NCBI GenBank assembly: GCA_030150305.1
Contig: JASLGD010000349.1
Coordinates: 1 to 10,738, forward strand
Direction of reading: 5' to 3'
Length of the DNA: 10,738 nt
Source of the DNA: Caldimonas sp.
GTDB lineage: Bacteria; Pseudomonadota; Gammaproteobacteria; Burkholderiales; Burkholderiaceae_C
The translations under genes and the position numbers were made by a program. The notes under the pieces are model-generated. The model made no database searches. It saw only the letters and a program-made list of their open reading frames with translations, and had not been told where the DNA came from. Below are positions 5,985 through 10,738 of the stretch, piece by piece; position 1 is the stretch's first letter, and every line of letters starts with the position of its first letter.

Positions 5985-7154
5985 CGGAGTGTCGCTGCGG
6001 CGGGAGCGCAGCGCGCCGAGGACCTCCTCGTCGTGCTCGCCGACGCGCGGCAGCGGCCGGCGCACGCCGAGGCGGCGGCCGTCGAGCGTGATCGGCAGCA
6101 GCACGACGTCGGTCGTGCCGCCGTCTTCGGTCTGCATCGGAACGAGGCCGCCGCTTTCCTTCAGGTGGCGGTCGTGGACGAGCTGCTCGGGCTTGACGAT
6201 CGGCGCGTACGGCAGGCCGTTCGCCTCGAGCTTCGGGACGAGCTCGGCGACGTCGTGGCGGGCGAGGATCTCGGCGAGGCGCGGGATCAGCTCGGCGCGC
6301 AGCGCGACGCGCTGCGCATTCGTCGCCAGCGCCGGCTCGGCGGCGAGCTCGGGGACCTCGAGGACGCGGCAGAGGATCTGGAACTGGCGGTCGCTGACGG
6401 CGCCGATGAAGAGCTGCTCGCCGTCCTTCAGCGTGAAGACGTCGTAGACGCTCCACGACGACACGCGCGCCGGCATCGGCGGCACCGGCTCGCCGGTCAT
6501 GAGGTGCTGCTGCATGTTCTGCGCCGAGAGGAAGACGCAGTTCTCGAACAGCGCGCTCTGCACTTCCTGGCCGCGGCCGGTGCGCTCGCGCTCGCGGAGC
6601 GCGGCGAGGACGCCGATCGCGCCGAACATGCCGCCCATGATGTCGTTGACCGACGTCCCCGCGCGCAGCGGCCGGCCCGGCGGACCCGTCATGTACGAGA
6701 GCCCGCCCATCATCTGCACGACCTCGTCGAGCGCGGTGCGGTGCTCGTAGGGGCCGGGCAGGAAGCCCTTGTGCGAGACGTAGACGAGGCGCGGGAAGTC
6801 GGCCGCGAGCGACGCGTGGTCGAGGCCGAGCGAGGCCATCAGGCCGGGGCGGAAGTTCTCGAGCACGACGTCGGCGGTGCCGATCAATTCGCGCGCGGTC
6901 GCGCGGCCGGCGTCGCTCGTGATGTCGACGACGACGCTCTTCTTGTTGCGGTTGAACGAGCGGAAGAAGCCGATGCCCAGGCCCGGCAGGGTGCGCGTCT
7001 TGTCGCCGCCGGGCGGCTCGACCTTGATCACCTCGGCGCCGAGGTCGGCGAGGATCATCCCGCACGTCGGCCCCATCACCATGTGCGTGAACTCGACGAC
7101 ACGGATGCCGTCGAGCGGCAGGCCGTTCTCTTCCGCGCTGGTCGTGCTCGACAT
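5973..7154 (-). CDS. CaiB/BaiF family (class III) CoA-transferase
   Basis: 393 residues, normal for the family, which moves CoA between a donor thioester (often succinyl-CoA) and a carboxylic acid in the cytoplasm. The family start GIRVVEFTHMVMGPTCGMILADLGAEVIKVEPP (16-48) is clear. It is followed by FNRNKKSVVVDI (67-78), DVVLENFRPG (95-104) and the DIMGGMFGAIGVLAAL segment with probable catalytic Asp171. RTGRGQEV (191-198) and the PYAPI..PEQLVHDRHL block (315-331) complete the two interlocking domains. The substrate cannot be inferred; carnitine, oxalate, mesaconate and aryl-succinate enzymes all share these motifs. The start ATG 7154 has GGAGA (7164-7168) 9 nt upstream, and no in-frame Met upstream fits the family start. 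The final residues (about LSS) and stop are contributed by an inverted repeat, suggesting the original C-terminus was altered. It is first of five codirectional genes and divergent from the LysR gene. Confidence 0.95.
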   Translation of the reverse strand: MSSTTSAEENGLPLDGIRVVEFTHMVMGPTCGMILADLGAEVIKVEPPGGDKTRTLPGLGIGFFRSFNRNKKSVVVDITSDAGRATARELIGTADVVLENFRPGLMASLGLDHASLAADFPRLVYVSHKGFLPGPYEHRTALDEVVQMMGGLSYMTGPPGRPLRAGTSVNDIMGGMFGAIGVLAALRERERTGRGQEVQSALFENCVFLSAQNMQQHLMTGEPVPPMPARVSSWSVYDVFTLKDGEQLFIGAVSDRQFQILCRVLEVPELAAEPALATNAQRVALRAELIPRLAEILARHDVAELVPKLEANGLPYAPIVKPEQLVHDRHLKESGGLVPMQTEDGGTTDVVLLPITLDGRRLGVRRPLPRVGEHDEEVLGALRSRRSDTPLSS

Positions 7155-7163
7155 CGAACGTTG

Positions 7164-7168
7164 TCTCC
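7164..7168 (-). promoter_or_regulatory. Ribosome binding site of the CoA-transferase gene
   Basis: GGAGA on the minus strand, 9 nt before ATG 7154. It supports this Met rather than an upstream extension of the open frame, which runs antisense through the LysR gene. Confidence 0.6.
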
Positions 7169-7170
7169 AG

Positions 7171-7188
7171 GCCGGTTCGCCGACCGGC
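7171..7188. promoter_or_regulatory. Dyad GCCGGT-N6-ACCGGC between divergent CoA-transferase and LysR genes
   Basis: Perfect 6-bp arms (7171-7176 and 7183-7188) around TCGCCG, just upstream of the CoA-transferase ribosome site in the 115-bp divergent gap. LysR-type regulators usually bind interrupted dyads between themselves and a divergent target, so this is the best operator candidate here. It does not contain a strict T-N11-A core, and at this position it could instead be a leader hairpin. The rest of 7155-7269 is extremely GC-rich with no clear -35/-10; TCTAGA at 7200-7205 is its only AT-richer spot. Confidence 0.35.
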
Positions 7189-7269
7189 GTCGTCCGCACT
7201 CTAGACGCTCCGCGGCGGCCGCGCGGCAGCTCCGCAATCCCGTCGCTCGCGCCCGGGCATGATCGCCGG

Positions 7270-8211
7270 GTGCGCGATCTCGACGTCAAGACGCTGCGCC
7301 TGTTCGTCGCCGTCTGCGAGAGCAGGGCGATCGCGCGCGCCGCCGAGCAGGAGCACATCGAGCCGTCGGCGATCAGCAAGCGCATCGCGCAGCTCGAGAC
7401 CGACCTCGGCGTCGAGCTGCTCGTGCGCGAGCGGCGCGGCGTGCAGCCGACGCCGGCCGGCCTCGCGCTCCTCGACCACGCGCGCACGGTGCTCTTCACG
7501 CTCGACCGCATCGCTGCCGACGCCGCCGCGTTCGGCGCGGCGCGCGGCGCGCTGCGCGGCCACGTCCGGCTCGTCGCGACCGCCTCCGCGCTCGCCGAGC
7601 AGCTGGCCGACGACGTCGCCGCGTTCCTCCGCGAGCCGGCCAACGCCGACGTCGGCATCGACCTCGAGGAGCGCGCCGCGCGAGACCTCGCGCGCGCGCT
7701 CGACGAAGGACGTGCGTCGATCGGCGTCTGCTGGGACCAGGTCGACGTCGCCGATCTGGAGCGCCGCCCGTACCGGCGTGACCGTCTCGCGCTCGCCGTC
7801 CATCCCGCGCATCCGCTCGCGGCGCAGCCGACGCTGCGCTTCGTCGACACGCTCGACGCGCCGCACGTCGGGCTGCCGCCGCAGTCGCCGCTGCACGCGC
7901 TCCTGCAGCGCGCCGCCGCCGGCGCCGGACGAACACTCGCGACGCGCGCGATCGTCTCGAGCTTCGATGCCGCGCTGCGCGTCGTCGCCGCGGGCCTCGG
8001 CGTCGGCGTCGTTCCGCTCGAGGTCGGGCTGCGCCACGCCGCGGGGCTCGACGTACGCATGGTGCCGCTCGACGAGCCGTGGGCCGAGCGGCGCTTCGTG
8101 ATCTGCTGCCGTCGCTTCGACGCGCTGCCCGTCGCGGGTCAGCGGTTGGTCGAGCATCTCGTCGCGCGCGCCGCGGCCAGCGCGCGAGCCGAGCGCACCG
8201 CTTTGCGATGA
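7270..8211 (+). CDS. LysR-type transcriptional regulator
   Basis: 313 residues, typical length. The N-terminal winged helix-turn-helix spans about 4-63 (DVKTLRLFVAVCES, ARAAEQEHIEPSAISKRIAQLE, TPAGLALLDHAR). A linker helix and a periplasmic-binding-like effector domain follow from about 95, with a GLGVGVVPLEVG segment (242-254) typical of the second subdomain. The start is taken as GTG 7270 because the family alignment begins there and no in-frame ATG or GTG lies close upstream; the frame stays open leftwards but only as antisense of the CoA-transferase. No Shine-Dalgarno is evident, so initiation may be weak or leaderless. Its stop overlaps the MFS start (ATGA), so regulator and transporter are coupled. 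It is divergent from the CoA-transferase gene, the classical arrangement for LysR control of the neighbouring block. The effector is unknown, possibly an organic acid or CoA-ester precursor. Confidence 0.92.
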   Translation: MRDLDVKTLRLFVAVCESRAIARAAEQEHIEPSAISKRIAQLETDLGVELLVRERRGVQPTPAGLALLDHARTVLFTLDRIAADAAAFGAARGALRGHVRLVATASALAEQLADDVAAFLREPANADVGIDLEERAARDLARALDEGRASIGVCWDQVDVADLERRPYRRDRLALAVHPAHPLAAQPTLRFVDTLDAPHVGLPPQSPLHALLQRAAAGAGRTLATRAIVSSFDAALRVVAAGLGVGVVPLEVGLRHAAGLDVRMVPLDEPWAERRFVICCRRFDALPVAGQRLVEHLVARAAASARAERTALR

Positions 8212-9425
8212 ACGCGCAGCTGCGCACCGTCGCCGCGCTCGGCGCAGCGCAGACGCTCGCGTGGGCGTCGTCGTACTACCTGCCCGCCGTGCTCGCCGCG
8301 CCGATCGCGCGCGACCTCGCCGTCGCGGCGCCGACGGTGTTCGCTGCTTTCTCGGCGTCGCTCTTCGTCGCCGCGTTGCTCGGGCCGCGCGCCGGCGCCG
8401 CGATCGATCGCTGGGGCGGCCGGCCGGTGCTCGTCGCGACCAACGTCGTGTTCGCGCTCGGCCTCGCGGCGCTGGCGTCGGCGAGCGGCGTGGCGACGCT
8501 CTTCCTCGCCTGGGCGATCCTCGGCGCCGGCATGGCGTGCGGCCTCTACGACGGCGCGTTCGCTGCGCTCGTGCGTCTCTACGGCGCCGGCTCGCGCAAC
8601 GCGATCACCGGGATCACGCTGATCGCCGGCTTCGCGAGCACGGTCGGCTGGCCGCTCTCGGCGCTGCTCGAAAGCCGCGTCGGCTGGCGCGGCGCGTGCT
8701 GGACCTGGGCGGCGCTGCACCTCGTCGTCGGCGTTCCGCTCAACCTCTGGTTGCCGCGTGCGCAGGCGTCGCCGATGCGCTCGGCCGCGGCGGCGCCCGA
8801 AGGCGGAGAGGTCGACGGCCGCACGGCGGCGCGTGCCTCGGTCCTGCTCGCGATCGTCTTCGCGACGATGGCGTTCGTCAGCACCGCCATGGCCGCGCAC
8901 CTGCCGCGCCTGCTGCAGGCGACCGGCACGACGCTCGCCGTCGCCGTCGGGATCGGCGCCCTCGTCGGACCGGCGCAAGTCGGCGGCCGCCTGCTCGAGT
9001 TCGGTCTGCTGCGCCGCATCCATCCGCTGCTGTCGGCGCGTCTCGCCGCGTTGCTGCATCCGCTCGGTGCCGCGCTGCTCGTCGTTCTCGGCGCGCCAGC
9101 GGCGGCCGCGTTCGCGATCCTGCACGGCGCAGGCAACGGCATCCTGACGATCGCCAAGGGCACGCTGCCGCTCGTCTTCTTCGGCGCGCGCGGCTACGGC
9201 GAGCGACTCGGCTGGCTGACGGTGCCGGCGCGCATCGCGCAGGCGCTCGCGCCGTGGCTGTTCGGTCTTGCGATCGATCGCTGGGGAGCGCGCTCGCTCT
9301 GGCCGTCGGCGGCGATCGGGATGGTTGCGGTCGTCGCCTTGCTGCTGCTGCGTGCACCCGCGCACGCGCGCCGCGGCGACGCCGCCGCCGACGTCGCGTC
9401 GACCGGCGCCGCGACTCCGCGCTGA
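8208..9425 (+). CDS. Major facilitator superfamily transporter
   Basis: 405 residues with about twelve hydrophobic segments, six before and six after a polar loop (about 184-210). The MFS motif A-like loop AAIDRWGGRP (64-73) follows TM2, and a matching LAIDRWGARS (354-363) occurs in the second half. An N-terminal YYLPAVLAAPIARDL segment (23-37) and GWPLSALLESRVGWRGAC (147-164) resemble proton-coupled carboxylate or drug MFS carriers. The tail (384-405) is hydrophilic, Ala-rich and probably cytoplasmic. The start ATG 8208 overlaps the LysR stop (ATGA), so translation is likely coupled. Its expression with a LysR regulator suggests uptake or export of the regulator's effector. Substrate and direction cannot be read from sequence. 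The gene ends 6 bp from the stop of the convergent amidase gene. Confidence 0.9.
   Translation: MNAQLRTVAALGAAQTLAWASSYYLPAVLAAPIARDLAVAAPTVFAAFSASLFVAALLGPRAGAAIDRWGGRPVLVATNVVFALGLAALASASGVATLFLAWAILGAGMACGLYDGAFAALVRLYGAGSRNAITGITLIAGFASTVGWPLSALLESRVGWRGACWTWAALHLVVGVPLNLWLPRAQASPMRSAAAAPEGGEVDGRTAARASVLLAIVFATMAFVSTAMAAHLPRLLQATGTTLAVAVGIGALVGPAQVGGRLLEFGLLRRIHPLLSARLAALLHPLGAALLVVLGAPAAAAFAILHGAGNGILTIAKGTLPLVFFGARGYGERLGWLTVPARIAQALAPWLFGLAIDRWGARSLWPSAAIGMVAVVALLLLRAPAHARRGDAAADVASTGAATPR
8400..8416 (+). repeat. 17-bp repeat within the MFS gene, copy 1 (copy 2 at 9270-9286)
   Basis: GCGATCGATCGCTGGGG occurs identically at 8400-8416 and 9270-9286, in the same codon phase, encoding the AIDRWG loop in each half of the transporter. 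It contains the 12-bp palindrome GCGATCGATCGC. It most likely reflects the ancient MFS half-duplication plus strong codon bias. Confidence 0.75.
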
Positions 9426-9431
9426 CGCGTG

Positions 9432-10738
9432 CTATTGCGGCACGGCGCCGCCGGGTGCAAGGCTTCGGCTCGGCCCGACGCCGATCCGCTCGAACGCGCG
9501 CGCGAGCTGCAGCACGCCGAGGTCGCCGTGCGGACGGCCGATCAGCTGGACGCCGATCGGCAATCCGTTTGCGCCGAAGCCGGCCGGCATCGCGATGCAC
9601 GGCAGGCCCGCGAGCGTCGCGTAGATGACGACTTCCATCCAGCGGTGATAGGTGTCCATCGCGCGGCCGGCGACCTCGCGCGGCCAGCGCCATTCGGCGG
9701 GGAACGGCCAGACCTGCGCGCTCGGCAGCGCGAGCGCGTCGTAGCGCTCGAAGAGCCGCAGCATCGCGTTGTGGAACGCGGTGCGCTCGGCGCACGCGTG
9801 CACGGTGTCCATGCCGGTCAGCCCCTGGCCCTGGTCGTGCTCCCACAGCGCCTCGGGCTTGATGCGGGCGCGGTTCGCAGGATCGCGCAGGTGCGGCGCG
9901 ATGCGCGCCGCGACGCTCCAGCGCCGCCACACGAGCCACGTCTGCCAGACGCGCTCGGGCGCGAAACCGAGCGCCGCCGGCTCGACGCTGCCGCCAGCGT
10001 CCTCGATGCGCGCGAGCGCGCGCGCGCAGACGTCGACGATGCCGGGCTCGATCGCGAGGTAGCCGTCGAGGTCGCCGAGCCAGCCGATGCGAACGCCGCG
10101 CGGGTCGAAGTCGTCGACGTTCGCGGCGAACGCTTCCTTGGCCGCGATCGCGAGCGGCGTCCGCGCGTCCCAGCCCGCCTGCACGTCGAGCAGCGCGGCG
10201 ACGTCCTTCACCGTGCGGCCCATCGGCCCTTCGGTGCTCAGCAGCGCGACCCAGACGTCGGCGCTCGGCCAGCGCGGCACGCGACCCTGGCTCGGGCGAA
10301 AGCCGTAGACGTCGTTCCAGCCGGCGGGGTTGCGCAGGCTCCCCATGAAGTCGCTGCCGTCGGCGACGGCGAGCATGTGCGTCGCCAGCGCGACCGCGGC
10401 GCCGCCGCTCGAGCCGCCCGCGGACTTCGCCGCATCGAACGCATTGCGGGTGACGCCGAACACCTCGTTGAAGGTGTGCGAGCCGAGGCCGAACTCGGGC
10501 GTGTTCGTCTTGCCGACGACGATGCATCCGGCCGCCTTCATCCGCTCGACCATCAGCGCGTCGTGGCACGGCACGTGGTCGGCGAGGAGCGGGGAGCCGA
10601 GCGTCGTCGCGATCCCCTTCGTCTCGGCGGCGTCCTTGATCGCCTGCGGGATGCCGTGCAGCCAGCCGCAGCTCTCGCCGCGCGCGAGCATCGCGTCGCG
10701 CGTGTCGGCCTGGCGCAGCAGCTCCGACTCGTCCTGCA
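9432..10738 (-). CDS. Amidase-signature family hydrolase, 5' end off the window
   Basis: 434 residues are visible and the frame stays open through the right edge (QDESELLRQADTRDA precedes the Met at 10691), so that Met is internal and roughly 60-70 N-terminal residues are missing. The Ser-cisSer-Lys triad is intact. Counting from the Met at 10691, Lys19 is in LHGIPQAIKD, cis-Ser94 in SAGGSSGG, and nucleophile Ser118 in GSDFMGSLRNPAG. The C-terminal GLPCIAMPAGFGANGLPIGVQLIGRPHGD block is also family-typical. Members hydrolyse amides of many kinds and act in the cytoplasm. The GSDxMGSLRNPAGWNDVYGFRPSQGRVP pattern marks a catabolic amidase branch rather than GatA, but the substrate is unknown. 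It converges with the MFS gene, 6 bp between stops, and is not part of the hpd block. Confidence 0.94.
   Translation of the reverse strand, partial: QDESELLRQADTRDAMLARGESCGWLHGIPQAIKDAAETKGIATTLGSPLLADHVPCHDALMVERMKAAGCIVVGKTNTPEFGLGSHTFNEVFGVTRNAFDAAKSAGGSSGGAAVALATHMLAVADGSDFMGSLRNPAGWNDVYGFRPSQGRVPRWPSADVWVALLSTEGPMGRTVKDVAALLDVQAGWDARTPLAIAAKEAFAANVDDFDPRGVRIGWLGDLDGYLAIEPGIVDVCARALARIEDAGGSVEPAALGFAPERVWQTWLVWRRWSVAARIAPHLRDPANRARIKPEALWEHDQGQGLTGMDTVHACAERTAFHNAMLRLFERYDALALPSAQVWPFPAEWRWPREVAGRAMDTYHRWMEVVIYATLAGLPCIAMPAGFGANGLPIGVQLIGRPHGDLGVLQLARAFERIGVGPSRSLAPGGAVPQ

Noticed and set aside
4888..7065. Long N-terminal extension of the carbonic anhydrase frame (900 codons in all)
   Set aside because: It is the Bug and CoA-transferase genes read in the wrong frame, Arg/Ala/Pro-rich; ATG 4887 with AAGGAG is the real start.
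6877..7269. Upstream extension of the LysR frame
   Set aside because: It is antisense to the CoA-transferase gene; the winged-helix domain begins just after GTG 7270.
8139..9365. Minus-strand 408-codon frame opposite the MFS gene
   Set aside because: Arg/Glu-rich without motifs, while the plus frame has twelve membrane segments.
8878..10569. Minus-strand 563-codon frame overlapping the MFS gene and the amidase
   Set aside because: It is the amidase read in a shifted frame plus antisense of the MFS gene; no domain appears in it.
10689..10691. Met at 10691 as the amidase start
   Set aside because: The frame is open and amidase-like upstream to the window edge, and the catalytic Lys would lie only 19 residues from the N-terminus, far too close for this family.
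1..10738. tRNA, rRNA, CRISPR array, insertion sequence or prophage
   Set aside because: No cloverleaf, regularly spaced repeats, transposase or integrase was seen on reading both strands.

Overview
This is a gene-dense, very GC-rich bacterial segment with ten protein genes, no RNA gene, no CRISPR array and no recognisable insertion sequence. The content points to a betaproteobacterium, probably Burkholderiales or a close relative. The evidence is a Bug/TctC-type periplasmic binding protein, a CaiB/BaiF CoA-transferase beside it, a secreted beta/gamma-crystallin plus glycine-zipper protein of a kind I associate with that group, and extreme G/C bias at third codon positions. The taxon is an inference from gene families, not a match to a known genome.

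Layout. Left edge, minus strand: a secreted crystallin-domain protein running off the window (2-766). It is divergent from a membrane-anchored alpha/beta hydrolase (904-1812, plus). Positions 1922-7154 hold five minus-strand genes, in transcription order: CoA-transferase (7154-5973), Bug solute-binding protein (5900-4920), gamma-carbonic anhydrase-like protein (4887-4363), 4-hydroxyphenylpyruvate dioxygenase hpd (4332-3256) and homogentisate 1,2-dioxygenase hmgA (3259-1922). Divergent from this block are a LysR-type regulator (7270-8211, plus) and an MFS transporter (8208-9425, plus), overlapping by ATGA. At the right edge an amidase-signature hydrolase (minus, 9432 to beyond 10738) converges on the MFS gene with 6 bp between stop codons.

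How the genes fit together. hpd and hmgA are consecutive steps of tyrosine/phenylalanine breakdown: 4-hydroxyphenylpyruvate to homogentisate to maleylacetoacetate. They are fused translationally by a GTGA stop/start overlap. The isomerase and fumarylacetoacetase that finish the pathway are not in the window. The CoA-transferase, binding protein and gamma-carbonic anhydrase upstream are codirectional with short gaps. They may share the transcript, but a 65-bp near-perfect inverted repeat (5920-5984) lies between the CoA-transferase and the rest and even supplies the CoA-transferase stop codon, so two transcription units are possible. The LysR regulator is the obvious candidate controller of the divergent block and of its own MFS partner.

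I do not see a clearly undescribed multi-gene system. The most distinctive items are the 5920-5984 inverted repeat, whose core looks like a dispersed intergenic repeat; a 9-bp-arm palindrome in the hydrolase leader (832-871); the crystallin/glycine-zipper fusion with two intact calcium-clamp motifs; and the unusual mixed gene order upstream of hpd-hmgA.
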